A stretch of DNA of 64,000 nucleotides from Lysinibacillus sp. KCTC 33748 (GCF_002237755.1 NZ_MWSJ01000025.1:1-64000); one strand, 5' to 3'; shown: positions 39,987 through 49,974, counted from the stretch's first letter. The notes: generated by a model from the sequence alone, not told the origin. Numbers and translations: made by a program.

Positions 39987-40267
39987 CTAGTATATCTCCA
40001 TTCTATTTTATCGGAATATTAAAAAACTAAAAAGTGGTAAGTCTTAAATCATACTAAAAATATATACAATACTACATTTTTCTCAAACACTACAAATTAA
40101 CTGGAATAATTCGGTAAATGTCCTTTGTGCACCGAAAGCGAAACGTATTGAGTGAATCTACATTAGATATCCTTTGAAAAGACGTGGCTGGAGAGAACAT
40201 CCGCGCTTAAAATTATTTTTATTAATTGCTACAAAAATAGTAATTTTGTAACAAGTAGTAGAGTAAT

Positions 40268-40284
40268 AATACATTTACATTACA
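40268..40284 (-). promoter_or_regulatory. Candidate WalR box upstream of the M23 hydrolase gene
   Basis: On the minus strand TGTAAT-GTAAA-TGTATT matches the WalR consensus TGTWAH-N5-TGTWAH at 11 of 12 positions. It lies about 115 bases before a wall hydrolase gene, the class WalRK controls, and walRK is the next operon. The rest of 39987-40396 shows nothing clear. Confidence 0.45.
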
Positions 40285-40396
40285 AAAAGATGAAAACAAT
40301 CTAACCGAATTTTCTTTATGGTACAGTATATTGGTGCAAAAAATCCTTGTGGGTAATTAATCCTGCTAAAGGTTAAAGTTGGAAGGGGCTTTATTG

Positions 40397-41857
40397 ATGA
40401 GTTCGTCTTGGTCAAGAAAAGAAAAAAACAGTAGATTTACTTACATTTTTTCTTCAATTAAAAAGATATCCATTATTACAGTGTTAATGACAAGTTTAAC
40501 GTTTGATGTAGGTTTTGCAAAAGAAAATCATAATGAAGATTTGAATAAAATTTATCACGTTTACGTGGGAAATAAATATATAGGTGCGGTCTCTAATGAG
40601 AAAGCTATTGAAGAAATTATTGCGTCAAAGGAAAAAGGAGCAAGTCAACAATACAAAGAGTTATCGATTGATGCTAGTTCTTCTGTCAAAATAATCCCAG
40701 AGAAAGTATTTAGTAATCAAACTAAAGATGTGGAGATTTTGAAGAAATTAGAACAATCTTTAGTAGTTCAAGCTCCATCATTTACATTATCTGTAGATGG
40801 TGAGCCTGTAGTTTCTTTAAAAGATGCAAAAGACTATGAAGATACTATTCGTATGCTAAAACTACAATATGTTTCACAGCAAGAGCTAAATAGTTTATAT
40901 GTTAACCAACAATCAACGAATATTCCACCATTACAGACTGGTGAAGCGCGCCTTGTAGATGTTTCTTTTAAACAGGAAGTTTCAGGTGCAATACAAAAAG
41001 TAGCACCAAATGCTATTGTAACGCCTACGGAAGCCGTGAAATATTTAATGACAGGCTCTCTTGAACAAGTAACATATAAAGTTCAATCAGGTGATGTTTT
41101 AGGATCGGTTGCCCAAAAACATGGATTAACAACAACTGAGCTAGTAGCGTTAAATCCTGGTATCACTGTTGATACAGTTTTACAGATTGGACAAGCATTA
41201 AACGTAACAGTCGCTAAACCATTTGTAACACTTGAGGTAAAACAGGAGAAGAAAGTTACTGATACTATTCCGTTTAAGAAAATAGTTGAAGAAGATCCGA
41301 CGATGTATAAAGGTGAGAAAGTGATAAAACAACCAGGTGTTAATGGAAGTAAAGAAACATCTTATTTGTTAACGTCTGAAAACGGAACTCGTATATCCAA
41401 AGTTGCGTTAAAAGAAGATATTATACAACAACCAGTTGATGAAATTGAAGTAGTTGGTACGAAAGTGATTTCATCACGTGGTACAGGTGAATTTACTTGG
41501 CCAACAGTGGGTGGCTATATATCAAGTGGGATGGGCCAACGTTGGGGAGAACTCCATCGTGGTATTGATATCGCTCGTCCTAATAATTATAATATTTTAG
41601 CTTCAGATAATGGTGTTGTTGTCGCTGCTGGTGTCTCAGGTAGTTACGGTAATCGTATCGTAATTGATCATCATAATGGTTATACAACGCTTTACGGACA
41701 CCTTTCTTCAATTGAAGTAAAAGTAGGACAAGTGGTAGAAAAAGGTTCGGTTATAGGTGTTATGGGCTCGACTGGAAATTCTACAGGTACACATCTACAC
41801 TTTGAAGTTGAAAAAAATGGTTCGTTAGAAAATCCATTAACATATGTAGGGCGTTAA
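40397..41857 (+). CDS. Secreted LysM-G5-M23 peptidoglycan endopeptidase
   Basis: 486 residues from the ATG at 40397 (GGAAGGGG upstream). N-terminal membrane or signal segment (KKISIITVLMTSLTFDVGFA), a coiled variable region, a LysM domain (VTYKVQSGDVLGSVAQKHG; LVALNPGI), a G5-like domain (about 275-355) and a C-terminal M23 domain with HRGIDIA and THLHFEV, which hold the Zn ligands (HxxxD and HxH). It likely cuts peptide cross-links during growth. Followed by its own terminator and then the walR operon, suggesting control by WalR. Confidence 0.93.
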   Translation: MSSSWSRKEKNSRFTYIFSSIKKISIITVLMTSLTFDVGFAKENHNEDLNKIYHVYVGNKYIGAVSNEKAIEEIIASKEKGASQQYKELSIDASSSVKIIPEKVFSNQTKDVEILKKLEQSLVVQAPSFTLSVDGEPVVSLKDAKDYEDTIRMLKLQYVSQQELNSLYVNQQSTNIPPLQTGEARLVDVSFKQEVSGAIQKVAPNAIVTPTEAVKYLMTGSLEQVTYKVQSGDVLGSVAQKHGLTTTELVALNPGITVDTVLQIGQALNVTVAKPFVTLEVKQEKKVTDTIPFKKIVEEDPTMYKGEKVIKQPGVNGSKETSYLLTSENGTRISKVALKEDIIQQPVDEIEVVGTKVISSRGTGEFTWPTVGGYISSGMGQRWGELHRGIDIARPNNYNILASDNGVVVAAGVSGSYGNRIVIDHHNGYTTLYGHLSSIEVKVGQVVEKGSVIGVMGSTGNSTGTHLHFEVEKNGSLENPLTYVGR

Positions 41858-41871
41858 TTAGTTCGAATAGA

Positions 41872-41899
41872 AGACAGTCCGAAGTAGGACTGTCTTTTT
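41872..41899 (+). terminator. Terminator of the M23 hydrolase gene
   Basis: AGACAGTCC-GAAGTA-GGACTGTCT followed by TTTT. Confidence 0.92.
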
Positions 41900-42037
41900 G
41901 TATACGTTGTATTTAAATCTATGTTATTTCCCAAGAAATATTTGTCGAAATATAGTTGGATAAAATATCGTATAATGTCTTAGGATTTAGAATAATGCAT
42001 AGAAGCAAAAAGCATGGTAGAGTTAAGAGTAGTTACT

Positions 42038-42328
42038 TTAACTTCTTTCAGTAAAATCCCCCACCTTTATAGGTGGGGAGTTGAATACGGAGTGAAGTTA
42101 TTTTTCAACGGGTGTCCGCTGAAATAGAGGAACTTAGGCTAAAAACTTCACATTCTATGAAAACGCCAAGGAGTGCTTATAGGAAATTCGCCTAAAATCA
42201 TCGCATCCGTGCGAGAACGGCTAACTAACCTGCATCGTGTCGGCCCTCATGTTGTTGCTGTCGCTACGTTAGCACTGCGCTTTTGCACAAAAGACATTTG
42301 CAGGCCTAACTACAAAGCCAAATCATAA
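42038..42328 (+). repeat. Interspersed repeat A, copy A3
   Basis: Begins TTAACTTCTTTCAG; left hairpin CCCCACC-TTTATA-GGTGGGG (perfect). The nested module is diverged but still pairs (TTCA / TGAA inner; CTTAGGC / GCCAAGG outer). It contains the block GTTAGCACTGCGCTTTTGCACA and ends GCCTAACTACAAAGCC. It lies between a possible promoter (TATAAT at 41971-41976) and walR, so it may be in the walR leader. Confidence 0.8.
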
Positions 42329-42383
42329 TAGATAGAATACACATCGTTTAAGAATAGATAAAAAGCGAAAGGGAGAGAAATAT

Positions 42384-43097
42384 ATGGACAAAACCATTTT
42401 AGTTGTTGACGATGAAAAACCAATCGCAGATATTTTACAGTTTAATTTAATAAAAGAAGGGTACAAAGTTATTTGTGCTTATGATGGAGATGAAGCTCTA
42501 GAGAAGGTTGAGGAAGAGCAACCGGATTTAATGCTTTTAGATATAATGTTACCTAAGCGTGATGGAATGGAAGTTTGTAGAGAAGTACGAAAAAAATATG
42601 ATTTTCCGATCATCATGCTAACAGCAAAAGGTTCTGAGATTGATAAAGTATTAGGATTAGAAATGGGCGCAGATGATTATGTGACGAAGCCATTTAGTAC
42701 ACGAGAGCTTATTGCGCGTGTAAAGGCGAATATGCGTCGCTTACAGGTAGTAGCTCCTACTGCTGAAGAAGTCGAGGAAGAATCCAATGAAATTGTAGTA
42801 GGCTCTCTAGTTATTCAACCAGACGCTTATTTAGTGCTGAAACGTGATGAGGCAATTGAACTAACACATAGGGAGTTTGAATTATTACATTACTTAGGTA
42901 AGCATATCGGTCAAGTGATGACGCGTGAACATTTACTGCAGACTGTGTGGGGCTATGATTATTTCGGCGATGTACGAACAGTAGATGTAACAATTCGTCG
43001 TTTGCGGGAAAAAATAGAGGACAATCCTAGTCATCCGGCTTGGATCGTCACACGTCGTGGAGTAGGTTATTATTTACGAAATCCTGAACAGGAGTAA
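42384..43097 (+). CDS. walR: Response regulator WalR (YycF)
   Basis: 237-residue OmpR/PhoB-type regulator of the essential WalRK system controlling wall hydrolases. Receiver domain residues 1-120 with acidic pocket D9-D10 and phospho-acceptor D53 (LMLLDIMLP), K at TAKG and T at VTKPFS. The C-terminal winged helix contains [20 protein letters not shown] and [25 protein letters not shown] precedes the ATG. Operon walR-walK-walH-walI-walJ. Confidence 0.99.
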   Translation: MDKTILVVDDEKPIADILQFNLIKEGYKVICAYDGDEALEKVEEEQPDLMLLDIMLPKRDGMEVCREVRKKYDFPIIMLTAKGSEIDKVLGLEMGADDYVTKPFSTRELIARVKANMRRLQVVAPTAEEVEEESNEIVVGSLVIQPDAYLVLKRDEAIELTHREFELLHYLGKHIGQVMTREHLLQTVWGYDYFGDVRTVDVTIRRLREKIEDNPSHPAWIVTRRGVGYYLRNPEQE

Positions 43098-43103
43098 AAA
43101 GGA

Positions 43104-44972
43104 ATGCAGAAAGTAAGCTTCTTTAAATCAATTCATGTAAAGCTAGTACTAATTTACATCTTACTAATCCTACTTGCTTTGCAAATAATAGGAATCTATT
43201 TCGCGCGTGAATTAGAGCGGAATTTAAAAGAAAACTTTCGGGAATCCATTTTTCAACGTGTCGATTTGATGCAATATAGCATTCGTGAAGAAATGTTAAA
43301 AGAGCGCGATGAAAGTAGTATGCCAACTCTTGAAGAGAGCTTGAAAACGATAGTTATGGAGTTTTCAACGGGGTTGAAGGACGTTTCTGATGGAGATATT
43401 TTAGGAATCCGTGTCATCGATAATAGACAACGTATTCGCGCCACATCTGAGGTAGACAATCAAGGTTTGATTGGACAGCGCTCAAATAATGATCTCGTGC
43501 GCCGTGCCATCTCTGCGGAAACTTTATTTGAAAACATTAAACTTGATAATAAAACAAGAAATCGAGTGTGGGTGTTAGCTTCGCCAATTCGAGATGGTGC
43601 AGGTCCTGATGATGAAATCATAGGGGTTCTTTACATTGAAGCTGATATTGAATCTGTTTTTGAACAAGTGAATGACATTAACCGTATTTTCCTTGGGGGT
43701 ACGGCAGTGTCCATGGTGATTACGATCTTTTTAGGGATTTTAGTGGCACGAACAATTACACAGCCAATTTCAGATATGCGTAAGCAGGCACAGGCGATGG
43801 CAAAGGGTAACTACTCTCGAAAAGTGCGGGTTTATGGTACAGATGAGATTGGGCAGCTTGCTATTACCTTTAATCATTTAACCAATCGCTTGCAGGAGGC
43901 GCAATCTACTACAGAGGCAGAACGGCGAAAGCTCGATTCGGTCCTTAGTAATATGACGGATGGTGTTGTTGCGACAGATCGAAAAGGGCGGATCATTCTT
44001 ATTAATGATCCCGCGCTAGAGCTTCTCCATATTTCAAGAGATATTACATTAGGTCGTCCGATTGCATCTGTTTTAGGTATTGACCAAGAGTATAGTTTTG
44101 AGGATTTAATTCACATGAATGATGCGGTGAATTTAAATTTCAGTACAGCAGACGCACCGTATATTTTGCGTGCGAATTTCTCTGTCATTCAAAAAGAAAC
44201 GGGCTTTATTAATGGTCTAATTACCGTACTGCATGATATTACGGAGCAGGAAAAAATAGAGATGGATCGTAGAGAATTTGTATCGAATGTGTCACATGAA
44301 TTACGGACGCCATTAACGACGATGCGTAGTTATTTAGAGGCGTTAGCGGATGGTGCATGGAAAGATGAAAATATTGCTCCAACATTTTTGAATGTCACAC
44401 AAACAGAGACAGAGCGTATGATCCGATTAGTGAATGATTTATTGCAGTTATCACGAATGGATAGTTCAGATTATGAGTTGAATAAAGACATTGTTCTATT
44501 CAATTCATTCTTTAACCGTATTATTGATCGTTTTGAAATGTCTAAGTCAGACAAAGTGAGATTTGAACGTTTATTACCAGAAGCCTCTTATTATGTAGAG
44601 ATTGATACAGATAAGGTGACACAAGTTATCGATAATATTATTTCCAACGCTATTAAGTATTCACCAGATGGAGGTAATATTCGCTTTGGCTTTACAGTGC
44701 AAGGAGATATGCTGAAGGTGATGATTTCTGATGATGGTATGGGAATTCCTAAGGAAAATGTAGGACGTATTTTTGACCGTTTCTATCGAGTAGATCGAGC
44801 ACGAGCACGATCTATGGGAGGCACTGGTCTAGGTCTAGCTATTGCGAGGGAGATGATTGAAGCTCACGATGGTAAAATATGGGCTGAAAGTGAGGAAGGA
44901 CATGGAACAACAGTGTTCTTCACATTACCACTTAATTTAGATGATTTTGACGAGGCAGGTGAGTGGGAATGA
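43104..44972 (+). CDS. walK: Sensor histidine kinase WalK (YycG)
   Basis: 622 residues. TM1 at about 10-30, extracellular Cache-like domain to about 185, TM2 about 190-210, HAMP (to about 260), PAS (about 268-370), HisKA with the phosphorylated H398 in VSNVSHELRTPLTTM, and the HATPase domain (NIISNAIKYSP, DDGMGIP, FDRFYRVDRAR, GGTGLGLAIA). Complete and intact. Six bases after walR; walH overlaps its end. Confidence 0.99.
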   Translation: MQKVSFFKSIHVKLVLIYILLILLALQIIGIYFARELERNLKENFRESIFQRVDLMQYSIREEMLKERDESSMPTLEESLKTIVMEFSTGLKDVSDGDILGIRVIDNRQRIRATSEVDNQGLIGQRSNNDLVRRAISAETLFENIKLDNKTRNRVWVLASPIRDGAGPDDEIIGVLYIEADIESVFEQVNDINRIFLGGTAVSMVITIFLGILVARTITQPISDMRKQAQAMAKGNYSRKVRVYGTDEIGQLAITFNHLTNRLQEAQSTTEAERRKLDSVLSNMTDGVVATDRKGRIILINDPALELLHISRDITLGRPIASVLGIDQEYSFEDLIHMNDAVNLNFSTADAPYILRANFSVIQKETGFINGLITVLHDITEQEKIEMDRREFVSNVSHELRTPLTTMRSYLEALADGAWKDENIAPTFLNVTQTETERMIRLVNDLLQLSRMDSSDYELNKDIVLFNSFFNRIIDRFEMSKSDKVRFERLLPEASYYVEIDTDKVTQVIDNIISNAIKYSPDGGNIRFGFTVQGDMLKVMISDDGMGIPKENVGRIFDRFYRVDRARARSMGGTGLGLAIAREMIEAHDGKIWAESEEGHGTTVFFTLPLNLDDFDEAGEWE

Positions 44973-46288
44973 AATATATAGAACCAGTTAAATCAGGTGT
45001 ATTATTTCTACTCGTTGTGCTAAGTGTAGTTTTAACTTTTATGATTTGGACATACACGCCAGATTATAAAGTTATTGAACAGACTGAAGGAAAAGAAATC
45101 CTGATTGGACCACAAAAGAAAATGGCGGATGTCATTCGTCCGTATAAAGCTATTTACCGTTTTGATAAGGAATTTACCGGAACCGTTTCTAATGGCGTCA
45201 TGGAAGATATTATGCAAGCATTTGAGGGATGGAATATTCTAGATTTAATGCCTGTAAACAATAACCTTACAGCCGACTCTTTAAACGAGATGATTCGTAC
45301 GAACAATTGTATGACTGTCTTTTTTACTGGTGAGATTCCTTACTCTGCCTTTAACTCAATTTTTCAGTTCGCCGATAAGGAGCTACCTGAAACAACCTTT
45401 AATCGTATGATTATAGATTGGAGTAAGTATAGTAACAAAGAGTTACAGGTGTTTTTCATTAGTGGCAATAATGAATCATTGATGCGTTCGCATGTAAGTC
45501 TAGAAAATGCTAATCAGTTTGTACGAAATATTATTGAGCCAGCGAAAACATATGGTCCTTTTACAGAGGTGGAGCGAGATGGCTTTACCTCACTATATAT
45601 TGCAAACGATAAAATTGAATCATCAAAGTATACGTATTTTATCGAAGAGAAACCTGAATTGTTAAAAGATGTATTATTTACAAATCTAAAAAATGTCCGG
45701 CGAACTGATGAAAGTACAACTACTGAAAAATATCAAGATGGAATGTCAAAGATGGTGCTTGATTCAAAATTGAAATCATTGACTTATGCAAATCCAGCTG
45801 CAGAGAGTAGTATAAGAATAGAACCTTCCAAGCTCTTGAAGGATAGTTTTGAATTTATCAATGAACACGGTGGCTTTACAGATGATTATCGCTTAGTATC
45901 AACAAGTACAAGCAATAATCAATTAGATTATCAGTTATATTTACATGGATTACCGATTTTTAGTGAACAGGCGATAAATCGAATTACAACCGTTTGGGGA
46001 GATAACCGTATTTTCGTCTACAAACGTCCATACTTTTCTTTTGAGAAAGATATTCCATCCGAAAGAGAGATGAAAGAACTTCCGTCAGGAACAGAAGTCG
46101 TTGAACAGATTAAAAAGCTAAATAACATTGCTTTATCAGATATAGATGACATTGTTGTGGGATTCTATTTGACTCTTGATCAAAATACAATTGTGACAAT
46201 AGAGCCGTGTTGGTTTGTCATTCGTAATGGTGTATCCACGAGACTGACGCCTGAAGTAGTAGGGGGTGTCAAAAATGGATTGGAATAG
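44969..46288 (+). CDS. walH: WalK regulator WalH (YycH)
   Basis: 439 residues from the ATG at 44969 that overlaps the walK stop (ATGA). One membrane helix near the N-terminus (VLFLLVVLSVVLTFMIW) and a large extracytoplasmic region of the YycH family. In Bacillus subtilis YycH and YycI hold WalK inactive; in Staphylococcus aureus they activate it. The 3' end overlaps walI by 14 bases. Confidence 0.95.
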   Translation: MKYIEPVKSGVLFLLVVLSVVLTFMIWTYTPDYKVIEQTEGKEILIGPQKKMADVIRPYKAIYRFDKEFTGTVSNGVMEDIMQAFEGWNILDLMPVNNNLTADSLNEMIRTNNCMTVFFTGEIPYSAFNSIFQFADKELPETTFNRMIIDWSKYSNKELQVFFISGNNESLMRSHVSLENANQFVRNIIEPAKTYGPFTEVERDGFTSLYIANDKIESSKYTYFIEEKPELLKDVLFTNLKNVRRTDESTTTEKYQDGMSKMVLDSKLKSLTYANPAAESSIRIEPSKLLKDSFEFINEHGGFTDDYRLVSTSTSNNQLDYQLYLHGLPIFSEQAINRITTVWGDNRIFVYKRPYFSFEKDIPSEREMKELPSGTEVVEQIKKLNNIALSDIDDIVVGFYLTLDQNTIVTIEPCWFVIRNGVSTRLTPEVVGGVKNGLE

Positions 46289-47102
46289 AACAAAATCTAT
46301 TTTTATATTCGTTTTTTTAATCTTAAATATTTTCTTGTATTGGTTGTATTTAGATCGTTATAACGAAGCGCAGAGCGTAGAAATACTAGGTGAAAAAACA
46401 ATAGAAGCCCGTTTAAAAGATGATAATATTACGTATGGACCACTGCCTAATAGTAACGAGTCTGCTACTTACATTACAGGCGAAGTGCATATTTTTAAAA
46501 ATTCTGCTCCTGATGATAATCAGAAAGTGAGTTTTACGGATGAGACACATACACAAATAAGTGCTGTTTTTATCAATCCTGTGAAATTACGAAATATTAA
46601 TGACGATGCAAGTCTTATCGATTTTGTCCACACAAACGTTAAAAACGGGGATTCTTATGCATTATGGGAGGTAGACCGTGAGGAACGAGTCGCAGTTTTC
46701 TTCCAGAAGAAAAATAATCGAATATTCTATTACAATGATAGTGCCGTGTTAAAAGTACACTGGAATATGGATAACGAAGTGACAAATTATGAGCAGACAA
46801 TGATTGACAATATAGAAGAGATGGAGCAACAGGAAACCGTTATTCCACCACTTCAAATTTTCCAAACACTTTATAATAAAACGCTATTAAAGTCAGACTC
46901 GAGTATTGCGCAAGTGAAGTTAGGTTACTCGACATTTAGTAAATTAGATAAAACGCAAGTGTTGATACCAACATGGGAAGTACAAGTGAAATTATCGGAC
47001 GGAGAAATAGAAGAGTACTTCGTTGATGCTATTGATGGAAAAATTATTGAAATCCAAGGAGACAAGCAACAAGGTGAAGAGGAAGACTGGGGAGTTGAAT
47101 GA
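46275..47102 (+). CDS. walI: WalK regulator WalI (YycI)
   Basis: 275 residues from the ATG at 46275 (AGGGGGTG upstream). N-terminal signal anchor ([19 protein letters not shown]) then a YycH/YycI-type extracytoplasmic domain ([10 protein letters not shown] start is characteristic). Forms a membrane complex with WalH and WalK. Overlaps walJ by four bases. Confidence 0.95.
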   Translation: MDWNRTKSIFIFVFLILNIFLYWLYLDRYNEAQSVEILGEKTIEARLKDDNITYGPLPNSNESATYITGEVHIFKNSAPDDNQKVSFTDETHTQISAVFINPVKLRNINDDASLIDFVHTNVKNGDSYALWEVDREERVAVFFQKKNNRIFYYNDSAVLKVHWNMDNEVTNYEQTMIDNIEEMEQQETVIPPLQIFQTLYNKTLLKSDSSIAQVKLGYSTFSKLDKTQVLIPTWEVQVKLSDGEIEEYFVDAIDGKIIEIQGDKQQGEEEDWGVE

Positions 47103-47890
47103 TGCGATTTAGTGTTTTAGCAAGTGGCAGTACAGGAAATTCGATTTATGTAGAGAATGATGATCATGCATTTATTGTCGATGCTGGTCTAAGTGGCAAA
47201 AAGATGGAGCAACTATTTACAAAAGTCGACCGCAATATGAAACAGCTAAGTGGCATTTTCGTTACGCATGAACACAGTGATCATATTAAAGGAATAGGTG
47301 TATTGGCACGAAAATATAATGTACCTATTTATGCAAACAACAAAACATGGCAAGCAATGGACGGGCTAGTTGGGGATATACCTTTAGAGCAACGTTTTGA
47401 ATTTGAAATGGATACTGTAAAGCATTTTGGTTCATTAGCTGTTGAATCCTTTGCTGTATCACATGATGCAGCAGATCCAATGTTCTATAGTTTTCATGAA
47501 AACGGGCGTAAGCTTGTTGTTATTACGGATACAGGTTATGTTAGTGACCGTATGAAGGGTATCATTCGAGGTGCTGATTCCTTTGTATTTGAAAGTAACC
47601 ACGATGTGAATATGCTGCAAATGGGGCGCTATCCATGGTCTATCAAACGTCGTATTTTAAGTGATGTAGGGCATGTTTCAAATGAGGATGCAGCTATAGC
47701 AATGAGTGAGGTAGTATTTGAAAAACCAACAAATATTTATTTATCACATTTAAGTAAAGATAATAATATGAAAGAGCTTGCGCGCATGAGTGTCACACAA
47801 ACTTTGCAATCCTGCGGTATTATTGCCGGAGAGTATTTAAATTTATTTGATACAGATGCAGAAGAGCCGACAAAATTAGTTACTGTGTAA
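47099..47890 (+). CDS. walJ: Metallo-beta-lactamase fold exonuclease WalJ (YycJ)
   Basis: 263 residues. MBL signature [12 protein letters not shown] (about residues 56-67), further ligands in [11 protein letters not shown] and ESNHD, and a C-terminal LSHLSKDNN. YycJ of Bacillus subtilis is reported as a 5'-3' exonuclease linked to mismatch repair. Last gene of the wal operon. Confidence 0.95.
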   Translation: MMRFSVLASGSTGNSIYVENDDHAFIVDAGLSGKKMEQLFTKVDRNMKQLSGIFVTHEHSDHIKGIGVLARKYNVPIYANNKTWQAMDGLVGDIPLEQRFEFEMDTVKHFGSLAVESFAVSHDAADPMFYSFHENGRKLVVITDTGYVSDRMKGIIRGADSFVFESNHDVNMLQMGRYPWSIKRRILSDVGHVSNEDAAIAMSEVVFEKPTNIYLSHLSKDNNMKELARMSVTQTLQSCGIIAGEYLNLFDTDAEEPTKLVTV

Positions 47891-47898
47891 CTTTTCTC

Positions 47899-47965
47899 AG
47901 CAAATGTTTTATGTAACGTAAGTGAAACGGCAGTTACAAATGTTTTATGTAACGTAAGTGAAACG
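47899..47965 (+). repeat. Interspersed repeat C, two tandem copies
   Basis: A 28-base identical unit at 47902-47929 and 47938-47965 (period 36; core TTTTATGTAACGTAAGTGAA). The first with flanks (47899-47937) matches 481-519 in reverse complement with two mismatches. It begins just after the walJ stop codon. Confidence 0.85.
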
Positions 47966-48041
47966 TCGGCTACATTGCTTTTGGCTTAAAGTGAGTTAAT
48001 CATATCGAATTATACAATAAAAAAATGAGGCTTTAATGAGG

Positions 48042-48086
48042 CTGTTCAATTACATTTTATAGAAAATGCATTGAACAGTCATTTTT
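48042..48086 (+). terminator. wal operon terminator
   Basis: CTGTTCAAT / ATTGAACAG outer stem with a nested CATTTT / AAAATG, followed by CATTTTTA. It separates walJ from htrA. Confidence 0.85.
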
Positions 48087-48182
48087 ATGTCCATTTTATT
48101 TATTTTTCATCTGATTTTAATGTTTGAATCGTAATATTAAGGTAACAACTAACAAATACTAATAAGAGAAAGGACGAGGAGA

Positions 48183-49478
48183 ATGAGCTATTTTCAAGAT
48201 GATGATAAAAACAAAGATTTTCTAAAAAATGATGATATACAGAAGTCACCTCTTCAGGAGCGACTCGAACAAGAGGAGCGAGAAACGCAAGAGAAGCGTC
48301 ATAAAAAGAAAGGCGGTGGCGGAGGAAAGGGTGGTTATTTTTTCACTGGTCTTATCGGTGTCATCATTGGCGCTTTACTCGTGTGGCTCATGATGCCTGG
48401 ACTTGTCAATCAAATGCCAGGTACAACGACGAGCAGCACGGGTGAAAATGAAACAACCATTAATCAAGTTGCAACAGAAGTGACTACTGATGTTACGAAA
48501 GCCGTAGATAAGACTTCTGGGGCTGTTGTAGGGATCACGAATATTCAAGAAGTAGCAAGCGGCGGATTCTGGAGTCCACAAGCCTCAGAACAGCCTGCAG
48601 GAAGCGGTTCAGGTGTTATTTACAAAGTTCAAGGTGATAAAGCCTTTATCGTGACAAATAACCATGTTATTGAGGGTGCAAAACAGTTAGAAGTAACAAT
48701 GCCAGATGGAACGAAAGAAGTAGCGCAATTAGTTGGTCGCGATGTTTGGACAGACTTAGCTGTTATTTCAATCAGCTCTAAAGACGTTAAGACAGTTGCG
48801 ACATTTGGTAACTCAGACGTATTAAAACAAGGTGAAACAGTTATCGCAATAGGTAACCCACTTGGCTTAGAGTTCTATGGCTCTGTTACTACAGGTGTTG
48901 TTTCTGGTAAAGATCGTTCTGTACCAGTGGACATAAATAATGATGGCACAAAAGATTGGCAACAAGAAGTATTACAAACAGATGCAGCTATCAACCCTGG
49001 TAATAGTGGTGGTGCACTTGTTAACCTTGCTGGTGAATTAGTCGGTATTAACTCCATGAAAATTGCGGAATCTTCTGTTGAAGGTTTAGGATTCTCAATT
49101 CCGATTAACTCAGCAATTCCAATTATCGAGGAATTAGAGAAAAATGGTGAAATGAAACGTCCAACAATGGGTATTCAATTAGTAGACTTAACGGATGTTC
49201 CGTCATTCCACCAACAGCAGACGTTACAATTGCCAAAAGATTTAACAACAGGTGTTGTTGTTACAGATGTCGTAGCTAACTCTCCATCTGCAAAAGCAGG
49301 CATTCAACAATACGATGTTATAGTTGAAATGGATGGCAAAAAAATTGAAACAGCAATCGATTTACGTAAACATTTATATAATGACAAAAAAATTGGTGAT
49401 AAATTAACGATGAAAGTATATCGTCAAGGTAAAATAGTGGAATTATCACTAACATTAACAAATAGTGGTTCATTGTAA
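48183..49478 (+). CDS. htrA: Membrane-anchored serine protease HtrA (YycK)
   Basis: 431 residues. A charged cytoplasmic N-terminus with a lysine- and glycine-rich stretch, one membrane helix (about 53-73), a trypsin-like domain with triad H161 (TNNHVIEGA), D191 (WTDLAVIS) and S275 (NPGNSGGALVN), and a C-terminal PDZ domain. Degrades or refolds damaged exported proteins. AAAGGACGAGGAG lies before the ATG. Own transcript, with a terminator on each side. Confidence 0.96.
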   Translation: MSYFQDDDKNKDFLKNDDIQKSPLQERLEQEERETQEKRHKKKGGGGGKGGYFFTGLIGVIIGALLVWLMMPGLVNQMPGTTTSSTGENETTINQVATEVTTDVTKAVDKTSGAVVGITNIQEVASGGFWSPQASEQPAGSGSGVIYKVQGDKAFIVTNNHVIEGAKQLEVTMPDGTKEVAQLVGRDVWTDLAVISISSKDVKTVATFGNSDVLKQGETVIAIGNPLGLEFYGSVTTGVVSGKDRSVPVDINNDGTKDWQQEVLQTDAAINPGNSGGALVNLAGELVGINSMKIAESSVEGLGFSIPINSAIPIIEELEKNGEMKRPTMGIQLVDLTDVPSFHQQQTLQLPKDLTTGVVVTDVVANSPSAKAGIQQYDVIVEMDGKKIETAIDLRKHLYNDKKIGDKLTMKVYRQGKIVELSLTLTNSGSL

Positions 49479-49482
49479 AGTT

Positions 49483-49520
49483 AAAAATCAGTGGGGATGA
49501 TAGGATCTCCACTGATTTTT
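49483..49520 (+). terminator. htrA terminator
   Basis: AAAAATCAGTGG / CCACTGATTTTT perfect 12-bp stem with T tract. Confidence 0.92.
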
Positions 49521-49553
49521 TCGTTGAATTATGAAGAATGATTTAGAAAATAT

Positions 49554-49971
49554 TGTGGATAACTAGAAAATTGTGAATAATAACATTAACAAGGTGAGTG
49601 GCGGTATGAAGCCTATTCTTCCATACTTGCCTGTCCTTTGTTACAATAGATTGTGGATAACATAGACCGAATTGTGAATAAGTTTGTGGAAATTTCGGAA
49701 AATAAGAAGAGGTGTAAAAATGGAAAAATACAGCTGTGAAAACCATATAGAACACGCTTTAGACATGTTTGTGGCAGAGCAAAAAGAGTTCCCGATTATG
49801 GATAAAGTCGAAGAGGATAAAAAGTTATCCACAAAATGTAGCTACTGTGAACAGCCTGCAGAATATCTTGTATCAAGTAAATAACTTTACACAAGATATA
49901 GGATTCTCTTGTGGATATGTTGATAACTTTTGTGGATAATTTGTTTGTAAATGAAATGTAAAGGTGGATAA
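49554..49971. promoter_or_regulatory. DnaA-box cluster around the small gene before rlmH
   Basis: Four perfect boxes: TGTGGATAA at 49554-49562, 49652-49660 and 49931-49939, and TTATCCACA at 49825-49833. Four with one mismatch: 49572-49580, 49673-49681, 49910-49918 and 49963-49971. Most share the minus orientation. The position, about 39 kb from the origin and just before rlmH, corresponds to the DnaA-binding region near yydA (rlmH) reported in Bacillus subtilis. Confidence 0.85.
49720..49884 (+). CDS. Small CxxH/CxxC protein
   Basis: 54 residues with CENH near the N-terminus and CSYC (residues 40-43) downstream, the pattern of a small family found upstream of rlmH in Bacillales. The cysteine-histidine pairs suggest zinc binding; function unknown. 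AGAGGTG lies seven bases before the ATG. A DnaA box is inside the coding sequence. Confidence 0.85.
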   Translation: MEKYSCENHIEHALDMFVAEQKEFPIMDKVEEDKKLSTKCSYCEQPAEYLVSSK

Positions 49972-49974
49972 CGT

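Noticed and set aside
39970-39990. Repeat B end (GTTGATTGGAGCG) at the start of the YitT gene
   Set aside because: Only 12 matching bases, overlapping the start codon region, with no partner end; likely chance.
40000-40390. Cyclic-di-AMP (ydaO-type) riboswitch before the M23 hydrolase
   Set aside because: Expected because such switches often precede wall hydrolases, but none of the conserved ydaO segments is present.
47902-47965. Possible CRISPR array
   Set aside because: Only two repeat units with an eight-base gap, no spacers of normal length and no cas genes.
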